Below the pieces are notes generated by a model. It was not told the DNA's origin, did not search any database, and saw only the letters and a list, made by a program, of their open reading frames with translations. A stretch of DNA of 64,000 nucleotides, from NCBI GenBank assembly GCA_944390485.1, contig CALXPQ010000001.1, forward strand, positions 558,001 to 622,000. Direction: 5' to 3'. Positions 8,311 through 17,077 of this stretch are shown piece after piece (within the stretch, counting starts at the first letter, position 1; each line of letters starts with the position of its first letter). The position numbers and the translations under genes are program-made. Source of the stretch: Veillonellales bacterium (GTDB lineage: Bacteria; Bacillota; Negativicutes; Veillonellales; Dialisteraceae).

Positions 8311-10206
8311 TTATTCTTCTTCCGCTGCGTCGTGAGAAGCCGCTTCCACGAGGGAGAAGCTGATTCTCTTTCTGTTTTCATCGATGCCGATGATGCGGAC
8401 CTTGATCTGGTCGCCGAGAGCGCAGATGTCGCCCGGCTTGCGGTTGTGGTCACGGGTCATTTCATTGATGTGGAGCAGACCGGTGAGGCCGTCTTCCAGT
8501 TCAACGATGACGCCGAATTCCAGAACCTTGACGACTTTCGCATCCACCACGTCGTCGATGGCGTGCTCATGGATGGACGTTTCCCACGGATCCGGCAGGC
8601 ATTCCTTGTGGGAGAAGGAAATTCTCTGCTTTTCCTTGTCGAAGGATTTGATCTTCACGTCGATTTCCTGTTCCGGCTGAAGCACATCTTCTACTTTCGC
8701 GATCTTCTTCCAGGAAATATCGGAGATGTGGAGCAGGCCTTCCACGCCGTTCACATTGACGAATGCGCCATACGGCATGATCTTCTTCACGATGCCTTTC
8801 AGCACTTCGCCGTTGTGGTAAGCGACTTCCAGCACGTCCAGTTCGCTGTCGCGGGCTTCTTCGAGGACCGCTTTGCGGGAGAGGACCAGACGGTTCTTCG
8901 CGCGGTCGACTTCGAGGATCTTCGCCTGGAATTTCTGGCCGACCAGGTTGGCCAGGGAATGAACGAAGCGGAGATCGCCCTGGGACAGCGGGATAAAGCC
9001 GCGCAGGGACTTGATCTGTACGAGCAGGCCGACTTTGATGGCTTCGATGCCTTCGCATTCGACGGCTTCGTTCTTTTCGAACGCTTCTTCGACGACGTCC
9101 CAGTCAGCGAGACGGTCGACTTTGATCTTGGATACGTAGATCGGGCTGTCTTCGCGGATTGCATTGATGATCTGCACGCGGAGTTCATCGCCCACTTTCA
9201 GTACGTCTTTCAGGGATTCCGGCACCGGATAGGCATATTCATGTACAGGCAGAATCGCTTCCGTCTTGTAGCCGAAAGAGATGTATGCCTTGTTGTCAAA
9301 TACTTCTACGACCTTGCCATTCACAACGCTGCCTTTATGGACATCCAGATTGATATCCTCAGATTCCAACAGCTTACTCATGTCTTCCATAATACAAACT
9401 ACCTCCTCTATGATCCAGTCCGGTGTGGAAGCACCGGCGGTGATGCCAACCTTGTCCTGGTGGTGAAACCATGTGGGACGGAGTTCCGCCGCCGTTTCAA
9501 TGTGATAGGTCACCGCACCTTCTTCGCGGCACACTTCCGCGAGCCGCGTCGTATTGGCGCTGTTGCGCCCGCCGATGACGATCATCACATCCACCCGGCG
9601 CGCCAGTTCGCGCGCCGCGCGCTGGCGGTCCGACGTCGCGCGGCAGATCGTCTTGTGGACCTCCGTCCGGTCCGCTTTCAGAGAGATGGCGCGGATGAGC
9701 TCGTCTGCCAGCGTCTCTGAAAAGGTCGTCTGGATGACGATGTGCGCTTCCGCCAGATGGGGCATCGCCGCCACGTCTTCCATGGACTCGACCAGGTACG
9801 ACTGCCCTTCCGCCCACTCTGCGACGCTTTTCATTTCAGGATGATTCTTTTCACCGATGAGCACAACCTGATGTCCTTCCGCCACGAGCTCCTTTGTGAT
9901 CTGCTGATTCCGCATGACAAAGGGGCACGTAGCATCTACCAAGGCCAGATTTTTGCACTTGATATCATTATAGCACGAAGGTCCCACACCATGCGAGCGG
10001 ATAATGACAATTTTATCGTGAAAATCCGACAAATCGGAAATGGCGGGGACGCCTTTGTCCGCCAGCCATTTCACCACCTGTGGATTGTGGATGAGCGGAC
10101 CCAGCGTGGCCGCGGGCTTTCCCGCCTCCGCGGCGTCCAGCGCGAGCTTCATCGCCCGGCGCACGCCGTAGCAGAAGCCCATCTCTTTGGCTCTGTAGAT
10201 CTCCAT
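8311..10206 (-). CDS. ispH: IspH (HMBPP reductase) fused to four S1 RNA-binding domains
   Basis: The N-terminal ~280 residues are 4-hydroxy-3-methylbut-2-enyl diphosphate reductase, the [4Fe-4S] enzyme that ends the MEP isoprenoid pathway. The three cluster cysteines are visible in 'GFCYGVRRAM' (C12), 'VDATCPFV' and 'KTICRATSDRQ'. The remaining ~340 residues carry four S1-type repeats, beginning 'GSVVNGKVVEVFDNKAYIS', the last being 'DAKVVKVLEFGVIVELEDG'. This IspH-RpsA fusion is known in Clostridia and Negativicutes and is a lineage marker here. GGAGGAGAT directly precedes the ATG. It is the last gene of the scpA-scpB-rluB-cmk-plsC unit. Confidence 0.96.
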   Translation of the reverse strand: MEIYRAKEMGFCYGVRRAMKLALDAAEAGKPAATLGPLIHNPQVVKWLADKGVPAISDLSDFHDKIVIIRSHGVGPSCYNDIKCKNLALVDATCPFVMRNQQITKELVAEGHQVVLIGEKNHPEMKSVAEWAEGQSYLVESMEDVAAMPHLAEAHIVIQTTFSETLADELIRAISLKADRTEVHKTICRATSDRQRAARELARRVDVMIVIGGRNSANTTRLAEVCREEGAVTYHIETAAELRPTWFHHQDKVGITAGASTPDWIIEEVVCIMEDMSKLLESEDINLDVHKGSVVNGKVVEVFDNKAYISFGYKTEAILPVHEYAYPVPESLKDVLKVGDELRVQIINAIREDSPIYVSKIKVDRLADWDVVEEAFEKNEAVECEGIEAIKVGLLVQIKSLRGFIPLSQGDLRFVHSLANLVGQKFQAKILEVDRAKNRLVLSRKAVLEEARDSELDVLEVAYHNGEVLKGIVKKIMPYGAFVNVNGVEGLLHISDISWKKIAKVEDVLQPEQEIDVKIKSFDKEKQRISFSHKECLPDPWETSIHEHAIDDVVDAKVVKVLEFGVIVELEDGLTGLLHINEMTRDHNRKPGDICALGDQIKVRIIGIDENRKRISFSLVEAASHDAAEEE

Positions 10207-10223
10207 ATCTCCTCCGCGGCCGG

Positions 10224-10850
10224 TCAGTCTTCCGGATGCCAGCCGGCCCTGTCGTAATAATCCTGTCTGAGGCGCAGGAGCTCTGCCCGCACCGCTTCAT
10301 TCACTTCCCCGATCGCTTCCGGCGTGGGCCGGGCCTTCGCGACGGGAACCGGCGTCCCGAAGACCACCGCGAACGGTCCTTCCTTCTTCGGCAGATGCTC
10401 CGTGCCGATGACCGCCACCGGCAGGATTGGCGTGCCTGTCATGAGCGCGATGGACGCCATGCCGTCGTGGAAGCGGCCGATGCGGTTCCCGTGGATGCGC
10501 GTCCCTTCCGGGAAGATCCCCAGCGGCTGCCCTTCTTTCAGCTCGGTCAGCGCCCGGCGGATGGCCGCCCGGTCCACGGCGCCCCGCTTCACGGGAAAGG
10601 TCCCGAAGTAGCGGATGACCGCCGCGAAAACCGGATTCCGGAAAAGTTCTTCCTTCGCCATGTAATGGACGACCCGCGGAGAACACACGCCGATCACCGG
10701 CGGATCGAAATTGCTTTTATGGTTCGGCGCGATGATGACGGCCCCTTCTTTCGGGATATTCTCCACCCCTTCGCAGCGAAGTCCTTTCAGGGTGAAGAAA
10801 TAAAAGCCGAGCAGCGCGCGCACGACGGCGCAGACGATGCGGAACATCAT
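10224..10850 (-). CDS. plsC: 1-acyl-sn-glycerol-3-phosphate acyltransferase
   Basis: Second acylation step of phosphatidic acid synthesis at the inner membrane. The catalytic NHxxxxD motif is 'PNHKSNFDPPVIG', and the glycerol-phosphate-binding motif is 'GIFPEGTRIHGN'. A single N-terminal hydrophobic segment anchors the 208-residue protein. Its start overlaps the cmk stop (ATGA), an arrangement found in many Firmicutes. Confidence 0.95.
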   Translation of the reverse strand: MMFRIVCAVVRALLGFYFFTLKGLRCEGVENIPKEGAVIIAPNHKSNFDPPVIGVCSPRVVHYMAKEELFRNPVFAAVIRYFGTFPVKRGAVDRAAIRRALTELKEGQPLGIFPEGTRIHGNRIGRFHDGMASIALMTGTPILPVAVIGTEHLPKKEGPFAVVFGTPVPVAKARPTPEAIGEVNEAVRAELLRLRQDYYDRAGWHPED

Positions 10851-11521
10851 GCTTCCTCCCCGGCTTTCTTACGGCAGATCGCCATGATGGCTTCCGCCGT
10901 CTCTTCGAGGGTGAGATTGCTGTTGTCCAGATAGACCGCGTCCGCTGCCGGCACGAGCGGCGATACGGCGCGCGTGCTGTCCAGATGATCCCGCGTCCGG
11001 ATCTCCTCTTCGATGGCTTCTACGGTAAGGCCCGCTTCACGGCCGCCCATTTCCTTATACCGGCGGACCGCCCGCGTGTGCGGCGACGCCGTGAGGAAGA
11101 TCTTCACATCCGCATGGGGAAGCACCACTGTGCCGATGTCCCGGCCGTCCAGCACCGTGCCCCCTTCGGCAGAGAGCTTCCGCTGGAGCGCCACCATGAC
11201 GGCGCGCACGTCCGGGATGGCGGACACCCGGGACACCGCGGCCGACACCTCCGGCGTACGGAGATGCGCCGTCACTTCTTCGCCGCCGAGGAAGACCCGC
11301 ATATGCCCCTCGCCCGGCGCGACGGTCATATCGAGCGCTTTCGCCATGGCGACGATGGCCGCGTCGTCCGCGAGCCCCCGGCGCAGGGATTCATAGGTCA
11401 CCGCCCGGTACATTGCGCCCGTGTCCAGATACGTATAGCCCATGCGGCGGGCCAGGATCTTGGCGACGCTGCTCTTTCCCGCGCCGGCCGGGCCGTCGAT
11501 GGCTATGGATAATCGTTTCAT
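10847..11521 (-). CDS. cmk: Cytidylate kinase
   Basis: Phosphorylates (d)CMP to (d)CDP. The P-loop is 'IDGPAGAGKSSVAK' and the CMP-binding region 'YLDTGAMYRAVTY'. 'GRDIGTVVLPHADVKIFLTA' is the family core. ATG 11521 is chosen because GGGGTGA lies about 8 bases upstream; a TTG six codons earlier has no site. At 224 aa it is standard. Confidence 0.96.
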   Translation of the reverse strand: MKRLSIAIDGPAGAGKSSVAKILARRMGYTYLDTGAMYRAVTYESLRRGLADDAAIVAMAKALDMTVAPGEGHMRVFLGGEEVTAHLRTPEVSAAVSRVSAIPDVRAVMVALQRKLSAEGGTVLDGRDIGTVVLPHADVKIFLTASPHTRAVRRYKEMGGREAGLTVEAIEEEIRTRDHLDSTRAVSPLVPAADAVYLDNSNLTLEETAEAIMAICRKKAGEEA

Positions 11522-11560
11522 CCTCACATCACCCCACAAACAGGATCTTTATTTTCTATT

Positions 11561-12823
11561 TTATCGATACGTTCCGCCCTGCCCGGCGGCGCTCTCCGCG
11601 GCGACCCATCCGGTGGAGAAGGCCGCCTGCAGGTTGTAGCCGCCGGTAAAGGCGTGGATATCCATCACTTCGCCTGCGAAGTACAGGCCCGCCACGAGCT
11701 TCGACTCCATGGTAGACGACTGGATCTCCTTCACGGAAATGCCCCCGGCGGTGACGATGGCTTCCTCGATGGGCCGCGTGTTCGTGATGGAAAGCGGCAT
11801 ATGCTGGACGGCATAGCGCAGGTTCGCCCGCTGGCGCCGCGTCAGTTCCGATACGGGCAGCTCCGGCGGGATGTCCGACATATGGAGAATCACGTCGATG
11901 AGGCGGTGCGGCATCAGCTCCTGCAGGGCGTTCCGCATCTGCTTCAGGTGGAACTTCGCCAGATCCCGCAGGATGCGCCGGTCCAGCACCTCTTCCGAAA
12001 GGGCCGGCTTCAGGTTGATCTCCCCGGTCACCGCGTAGCCCTGCGAGAGCCACAGCGACACCTGATCGGACAGGGAAAGCACAATCGGCCCGGAAATGCC
12101 GAAATGGGTGAAAATCATCTCGCCGAGGAGCGAGGCCTTCCGCCGTCCGCCCGCCGCGACGGTGAGCGTCACATTGCGGAGAGACAGTCCCTGCAGTTCT
12201 CTGCAGTACGCGTTGCTGCACACGAGCGGAATAAGCGCCGGCCGGAGCGCCGTCACGGTATGCCCCAGTTCCGCCGCCATGCGGTAGCCGTCCCCGGTGG
12301 AGCCGGTGCGCGGATAGGATTTCCCGCCCGTAGCGAGGATCACCGCATCAGCCGCCCAAGTCCCTCTGGACGTCTCCACACCCGCGGCGCGCCCGTCTTC
12401 CGTGAGGATATGGTGCACCGGGTCGGACAGGTGGAGCGTCACGCCCGCCTCCTCGAGTTTCCTCATGAAAAGGCGGCGCACCTCCTGCGCGTCCTCGCTT
12501 TTCGGAAAGACCCGGCCGCCCCGCTCGGTGACGGTCTCCATGCCCCAGCGGCGGAGCAGAGCCAGCAGGTCCGTATTGGAAAAGCGCCCGTACGCGCTGT
12601 AGAGGAATTTCCCGTTTCCCGGGGTTTTCGCGATGAACTCGCCGATAGGCGCGCTGTTCGTCAAGTTGCACCGGCCTTTCCCGGTGATGCCCATCTTGAG
12701 GCCGATGCGGTCCATCTTCTCAAAGAGATGGACGTCCGCGCCGAGCTCCGCCGCATGGACCGCGGCGAGAAGCCCCGCCACGCCCGCGCCGATGACGGCG
12801 ATCTGTTTATTTCCCGAGTTCAT
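11561..12823 (-). CDS. HI0933/BaiN-family flavoprotein (NAD(P)/FAD-dependent oxidoreductase)
   Basis: A 420-residue flavoprotein of the HI0933/YhiN/BaiN group. The N-terminal FAD motif is 'IAVIGAGVAGLLAAVHAAELG', followed by the family-specific 'KMGITGKGRCNLTNSAP'. A second FAD motif with 'ILATGGKSYPRTGSTGDGY' lies mid-protein, and 'GLYFAGEVMDIHAFTGGYN' is the C-terminal FAD contact. The physiological substrate is unclear; some relatives act on bile-acid intermediates, others are housekeeping genes next to cmk as here. The coding region overlaps rluB by 17 bases. Confidence 0.9.
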   Translation of the reverse strand: MNSGNKQIAVIGAGVAGLLAAVHAAELGADVHLFEKMDRIGLKMGITGKGRCNLTNSAPIGEFIAKTPGNGKFLYSAYGRFSNTDLLALLRRWGMETVTERGGRVFPKSEDAQEVRRLFMRKLEEAGVTLHLSDPVHHILTEDGRAAGVETSRGTWAADAVILATGGKSYPRTGSTGDGYRMAAELGHTVTALRPALIPLVCSNAYCRELQGLSLRNVTLTVAAGGRRKASLLGEMIFTHFGISGPIVLSLSDQVSLWLSQGYAVTGEINLKPALSEEVLDRRILRDLAKFHLKQMRNALQELMPHRLIDVILHMSDIPPELPVSELTRRQRANLRYAVQHMPLSITNTRPIEEAIVTAGGISVKEIQSSTMESKLVAGLYFAGEVMDIHAFTGGYNLQAAFSTGWVAAESAAGQGGTYR

Positions 12824-13529
12824 ACAGCCGCGCGACCTCGCTCTCCGTCAATGGGCGGTACTTGCCCTTGTCCACGCCGTCCAGTGTGAGGAAGGCGTAC
12901 TGCACCCGCTTCAGGCCGAAGACCGGATAGTGGAATTTCTCCATCATCCGGCGGATTTCCCGGTTCTTCCCTTCGTGAAGGGTGACCGTGAGGTACGTGC
13001 GGTTCCGCACTTCATCGTACTGCCGCACGGTCACTTCGCACGGCGCGGTGCGCCCGTCGTCGAGGTCGACCCCCTGCGACATGCGCTCCGCCAGCGCCTC
13101 CGAGAATTTCCCGCGCACGGTCACTTCGTAAGTCTTCGGCACTTCCCGGCTCGGATGCGTCAGGAGGTAGTCCAGCGCGCCGTCGTTCGTCATGAGGAGC
13201 AGCCCTTCCGTATGATAGTCCAGCCGCCCCACGGGAAAGATGCGCTCTTTCACCGCGGGGAAGAAATCCAGCACCGTGCGCCGTCCCTGCGGGTCTTTCA
13301 CCGAAGAGATCACCCGGTCCGGCTTGAAGAAAAGGAAGTACCGCAGCCGCTCCGGCCGGACGGGCCGGCCGTCCACCTCGATGCGGTCTTTCCGGATATC
13401 CGCTTCCGTGCCGAGCTCCCGGACGATGCGCCCGTTCACCCGGACCTTGCCTGCGAGGATCAGCGCTTCCGCTTTCCGGCGGGACGCCACCCCCGCATGG
13501 CTCAGGACTTTCTGCAAACGCTCTTTCAA
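12807..13529 (-). CDS. rluB: 23S rRNA pseudouridine synthase, RluB/RsuA family
   Basis: Makes pseudouridine in 23S rRNA. An N-terminal S4 RNA-binding domain ('LQKVLSHAGVASRRKAEAL') is followed by the catalytic domain with 'FPVGRLDYHTEGLLLMTND', where the Asp is the nucleophile. The start is inferred as TTG 13529 because AGGAG stands about 8 bases upstream and the S4 domain begins there; an upstream extension encodes nothing family-like. That TTG overlaps the scpB TGA (TTGA). Length 240 aa is normal. RluB (U2605) is the usual assignment for the scpB neighbour. Confidence 0.92.
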   Translation of the reverse strand: MKERLQKVLSHAGVASRRKAEALILAGKVRVNGRIVRELGTEADIRKDRIEVDGRPVRPERLRYFLFFKPDRVISSVKDPQGRRTVLDFFPAVKERIFPVGRLDYHTEGLLLMTNDGALDYLLTHPSREVPKTYEVTVRGKFSEALAERMSQGVDLDDGRTAPCEVTVRQYDEVRNRTYLTVTLHEGKNREIRRMMEKFHYPVFGLKRVQYAFLTLDGVDKGKYRPLTESEVARLYELGK

Positions 13530-14059
13530 AATAAGTCTCCTTCTGTCATCCGTTGATCCCAGTGTTTCCGCAGTTCTTCCACGCCGGAGAGCCCCGCGCA
13601 CTGGAGGAACCGCTTCGTCGTGCCGTACAGGATGGGCCGCCCCGGCACGTCGAGCCGCCCCCGTTCTTCGATGAGGTCTTTCTCCATGAGGGACGCCAGC
13701 ACCCGCCCGGCGGACACGCCGCGGATGCGCTCAATCTCCGCCCGCGTCACCGGCTCCCGCCCCGCGATGACCGCGAGCGTCTCCAGCGCCGCCGGAGAGA
13801 GGGACGTCCGTCCGCCCGCCGTCTCCGTGAGCCATGCGTCGTATTCCTTCTTCGTCGCCAGCGCCAGTCCCGCGCCGGTCTCATGGAGCTCGATGCCCGA
13901 ATCTTCCCGGCCGTACCGTTCCCGGAGCAGGGCAAGCGCCTCTTCGATGCGCGCTTCGTCTTCCTGCATCACCGTCAGCAGCTCCGCCCGCGCGACCGGC
14001 GCCCCGTGGATGAACAGGTACGCCTCCAGCGCTGCGGCCAGCCGGGCCGTTCCGCGCAT
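13526..14059 (-). CDS. scpB: Segregation and condensation protein B
   Basis: Winged-helix partner of ScpA and SMC in chromosome condensation. The region around 'LSPAALETLAVIAGREPVTRAEIERIRGV' gives the typical pair of winged helices, followed by 'LIEERGRLDVPGRPILYGTT'. ATG 14059 is chosen because AAGGAGG is placed 6-7 bases upstream; this gives 177 aa, the usual size. It begins 28 bases after scpA ends. Confidence 0.94.
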   Translation of the reverse strand: MRGTARLAAALEAYLFIHGAPVARAELLTVMQEDEARIEEALALLRERYGREDSGIELHETGAGLALATKKEYDAWLTETAGGRTSLSPAALETLAVIAGREPVTRAEIERIRGVSAGRVLASLMEKDLIEERGRLDVPGRPILYGTTKRFLQCAGLSGVEELRKHWDQRMTEGDLF

Positions 14060-14087
14060 ACCATCCCTCCTTATATTAAAACCATTC

Positions 14088-14801
14088 TTACCGGCGCGCC
14101 CGGAGCACGAGGCCCCCGGCCGCCTCATCCGCCTCCACTTCGCCCAGGCGGATGAGTTCGAGGAGCGCCACCAGCGCCACGGCGAGCGCCAGGCGGCTCT
14201 TCTGCCGGCGGAAGAAATCCCGCATGGGCCGCCAGCCGCCGCCCCGGAGATATCCCCGGAGGCTTTCGGCCTGCTCGTCGAACGTGACCTCTTCCGCGGG
14301 CATCACCCGCGTCTCCTCTTCCTCCTTTTCATCGAGAAGAGAAAAAAAGGCCGCCGTCAGGCGCTCCACCGGGATGCGGCCCGTGAAGACCGATGCTTTC
14401 AGCTCCGACGGCTCCCGCATGCGGTGCGGCGCCTCCCGGGCCAGCAGGTCTTCCAGCATCTGGCGCATCTCTTTCATGCGTTTGAATTCTTCCAGCGACC
14501 GGGCAAGCTCCTGCCGCGGATCTTCGTCTCCTCCATCCTCTTCCTGCCTCCGCTTCGGCAGAAGGATGCGCGACTTGATGAGGAGGAGCGTCGCCGCCAT
14601 GGCGAAGAAGCTGCTCCCCAGGTTCAGGTCGAACGCTTCCGCCTGCCGCAGATATTCCAGGTACTGATCCGTGATCTCGTGGATGGGAATGTCGTGGATG
14701 TCGATGCGGTTCTTCGTCACCAGATGGAGCAGCAGATCCATGGGCCCCTCGAAAATAGGGAGGGACACTTCATACCCTGCGGCGTCATTCGTCTCTTCCA
14801 C
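14088..14801 (-). CDS. scpA: Segregation and condensation protein A
   Basis: Kleisin subunit bridging the SMC dimer. The N-terminal family signature 'FEGPMDLLLHLVTKNRIDI' and 'ITDQYLEYL' are present, with a charged middle linker and a C-terminal winged-helix region. Length 237 aa. It appears to be the first gene of the scpA-scpB-rluB-flavoprotein-cmk-plsC-ispH unit. The 135 bases upstream contain the terminator of the desulfidase-like gene. Confidence 0.94.
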   Translation of the reverse strand: MEETNDAAGYEVSLPIFEGPMDLLLHLVTKNRIDIHDIPIHEITDQYLEYLRQAEAFDLNLGSSFFAMAATLLLIKSRILLPKRRQEEDGGDEDPRQELARSLEEFKRMKEMRQMLEDLLAREAPHRMREPSELKASVFTGRIPVERLTAAFFSLLDEKEEEETRVMPAEEVTFDEQAESLRGYLRGGGWRPMRDFFRRQKSRLALAVALVALLELIRLGEVEADEAAGGLVLRARR

Positions 14802-14891
14802 GGCGTCTCCTTTCCCGCTCTGTGCGGCGCGTTTCTGTCGGATTCATGATAACACAATCCCGCGGACGTGTACAACGCGCGGGCGCGCACG

Positions 14892-14920
14892 AAAAAAGAC
14901 ACGGCCCTTTCCGAGCCGTG
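14892..14920 (-). terminator. Terminator after the cysteine desulfidase-like gene
   Basis: CACGGCTCGG and the GGCCGTG arm pair (14900-14920), followed by TCTTTTTT on the minus strand, 17 bases beyond the stop at 14937. Confidence 0.85.
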
Positions 14921-14936
14921 CCCGTCCCGTTTCCCG

Positions 14937-16238
14937 TCAGGCGCGCGCCGCGTCCTGCTTCTCCAGCATGATCCGGAGGATCTCGTGGTCCGTCTCCACC
15001 ATGCCCGGATTGCTCACGCGGCCCATATTGCGGATGCAGTCTTCCGGAGACTCCGCCGCGATGCCGTCCGTCACGCGGATGACCGCCGAGTTCGCCGCGA
15101 GCATGGCGCTCATGAGGCCGCCCGCCGCCGCGGTGGCGAGCTTCAGCGCGCAGCCCACCTTGCCGCCGTCGCAGATGATGCCCGTGATGTTGCCCGCCAT
15201 ATTGCGGATGGCCCAGCCGATCTGCTCGTCGCTGCCGCCGAGGAGCCACGTGATGGCTGCCGCCGCCGCGGGAGACGCGGCCATGCTGCACGCGCAGATG
15301 GCGGAGAGCTTGCCCACGTAGGAATTGATGTACTCGTTCAGGAGATGCGCGAACGCCACGGCTTTCGCCGTCATTTCCCGGGAGCTCCCCAGCTCTTTCG
15401 CCGCTTCCGCCACGGGAATGATGACGGCGATGCCCTTGCTGCCGCTGCCGGCGCTCGACATCACCGCGTAAGGGCAGCCGTCGAGCCGGCCCTCCGTGGC
15501 CGCCGCCACGCGCCGCATGATGCGCCCGAGGAGCGCTTCCCCGAGGAAGGCGCTCTTCTCGGGGGATTTCATCGTCGCCGCGATGCCCACGCCCACGCCG
15601 GGCTTCGTCATGCTGTACTGCGCCGCCGACTCGTTCATGTCGATGCCGTCCAGCACGAAGGCCAGCTCCTCTTCCGAGGCGGAGTCCACCAGCGCGCGGA
15701 TCTCGGCGATCTTCATGGCGCGGAGCTTCTCCAGGAGCGGGTCCGCCGCCTTCGTCCCCGCGGCTTTCTCGAAGACGGTCCGGCCGTCCACCTTCGTGGA
15801 GACGATGTTCGCATGGCTCTGGACGATCTCCGATTCGCCTGTCCCGGCGGAGGTCTTCACCTCGCACTTCACATACACGCCCTGCTGGTTCTTATTGATG
15901 TCCACTTCGACGCGCCCGCTCTCCGCCAGCGCCGCCGCCTGCGCCGCGACTTCCGGCGTGATGTCCTTCAGGAGCTCCAGCGACTCTTCCGGATTCGCGA
16001 GGTACGCGCCGAGCGCCGCCGCATAGGGGATGCCGATTTTGTCGAAATTCGGGATGCCCACCGCCATCCCGTTCTTGTAGATGTTGCCGCTCACCAGCAC
16101 GCGGACCGATTCCACCGTCCCGCCCGCGGCCTTGGCCGCATCCGCCGCGGCGAGCGCCACGCAGACCGGCTCGGTACAGCCGAATGCGGGCACCACGTTC
16201 CTGCGGAGCATCTGGAGCATTTCTTCTTTTGTGAGCAT
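14937..16238 (-). CDS. UPF0597 / L-cysteine desulfidase (CyuA/YhaM) family protein
   Basis: Member of the UPF0597 family, whose studied members use an oxygen-sensitive [4Fe-4S] cluster to split L-cysteine into pyruvate, ammonia and sulfide. Candidate ligands are C21 ('PAFGCTEPV'), C315/C317 ('AICACSMAAS'), C356 and C363 ('IICDGGKVGCAL'), in the order seen in the family. 'MSSAGSGSKGI' is another family motif. Length 433 aa is normal. It is monocistronic, with AGGAGGCAG before ATG and a possible -10 TATAAT (16286-16291) on the minus strand, divergent from nrdG. Serine or another amino acid as substrate cannot be excluded. Confidence 0.88.
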   Translation of the reverse strand: MLTKEEMLQMLRRNVVPAFGCTEPVCVALAAADAAKAAGGTVESVRVLVSGNIYKNGMAVGIPNFDKIGIPYAAALGAYLANPEESLELLKDITPEVAAQAAALAESGRVEVDINKNQQGVYVKCEVKTSAGTGESEIVQSHANIVSTKVDGRTVFEKAAGTKAADPLLEKLRAMKIAEIRALVDSASEEELAFVLDGIDMNESAAQYSMTKPGVGVGIAATMKSPEKSAFLGEALLGRIMRRVAAATEGRLDGCPYAVMSSAGSGSKGIAVIIPVAEAAKELGSSREMTAKAVAFAHLLNEYINSYVGKLSAICACSMAASPAAAAAITWLLGGSDEQIGWAIRNMAGNITGIICDGGKVGCALKLATAAAGGLMSAMLAANSAVIRVTDGIAAESPEDCIRNMGRVSNPGMVETDHEILRIMLEKQDAARA

Positions 16239-16464
16239 GACTGCCTCCTCATCTATTACGCGATTTGATTATTTTATGCATTTTTATTATACAGCATCTC
16301 TCCGGTTCTGTCTTCCCGATGCGGCGCCGCCCCTTCGGCCGGGCGGCGGTCCGCCATTCCATTCCGGCATACCGGGCGGCGGAATATGAGGGATTTCCTG
16401 CTTGACAAAAGCGGCGGACGCGTTCCGCACAGACAGGGCGGGCCTTTTCTCTGTCGCGCTTAAA

Positions 16465-16516
16465 CCGCAAGATATAGTGGTTTTTATTTGACATCCCTAC
16501 AGGATATAGCTATGCT
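16465..16516 (+). promoter_or_regulatory. nrdGD promoter with two NrdR-box-like sites
   Basis: The promoter has -35 TTGACA (16488-16493), a 17-base spacer and -10 TATGCT (16511-16516). Two sites on the minus strand, CCACTATATCTTGCGG (16465-16480) and TAGCTATATCCTGTAG (16497-16512), share CTATATC(T/C)TG, with their ATAT cores 32 bases apart. Paired NrdR boxes about three helical turns apart are the known operator of bacterial ribonucleotide reductase genes. The second overlaps the spacer and the edge of the -10, so it should repress. The rest of the 315-base intergenic region holds the desulfidase promoter side and GC-rich sequence without clear structure. Confidence 0.85.
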
Positions 16517-16553
16517 ATAGATGTACTGTAAAAAATTCCAGAGGAGGAGCGGC

Positions 16554-17057
16554 ATGAAAGTACGGACAGCCGGCGCGGTGCGCCATTCTTCGGTGAACGG
16601 ACCGGGCGTGCGGTACGTGCTCTTTTTCCAGGGCTGTCCCCACCACTGCCGGTCCTGTCAGAATCCGGAGACCTGGGATCCCCGGGCCGGCCGGGAGACG
16701 GACACGGACGCGGTCATCGCGGACATCCTCGCCGTGCGCTATCTGGACGGCGTGACGCTCTCCGGCGGCGACCCGCTCGCCCAGCCGGAAGCGGCGGCCG
16801 CCATCGCGCAGGCCTGCCGGGCAGCGGGCCTCAGCGTGTGGGCCTACACCGGCTGGACCTGGGAAGACATCCTCACAGGACGCGCCGGCCGGGCGGCGGA
16901 GGTGCTGCCGCACCTGGACGTGCTCGTGGACGGGCCGTTTCTCCTCGCGAAAAAGGACGGGACCGCGCTCTGGCGGGGCAGCTCGAACCAGCGTCTCATC
17001 GACGTGCCGGCGAGCCTCGCCGCAGGCCGCCCGGTCCTCTGGACAGACGGAGAATAG
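16554..17057 (+). CDS. nrdG: Anaerobic ribonucleoside-triphosphate reductase activating protein
   Basis: Radical-SAM activase that generates the glycyl radical on NrdD. The [4Fe-4S] motif CX3CX2C is 'GCPHHCRSCQNPETW', followed by 'GVTLSGGDPLAQPE' for SAM binding. GAGGAGGAG lies upstream of ATG 16554, giving 167 aa, the normal size. An in-frame ATG at 16521 is too close to the -10 to be the start. nrdD starts 20 bases downstream. The order nrdG before nrdD is the reverse of the E. coli operon. Confidence 0.95.
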   Translation: MKVRTAGAVRHSSVNGPGVRYVLFFQGCPHHCRSCQNPETWDPRAGRETDTDAVIADILAVRYLDGVTLSGGDPLAQPEAAAAIAQACRAAGLSVWAYTGWTWEDILTGRAGRAAEVLPHLDVLVDGPFLLAKKDGTALWRGSSNQRLIDVPASLAAGRPVLWTDGE

Positions 17058-17077
17058 ACAAGAAGGAGCAATGCATC

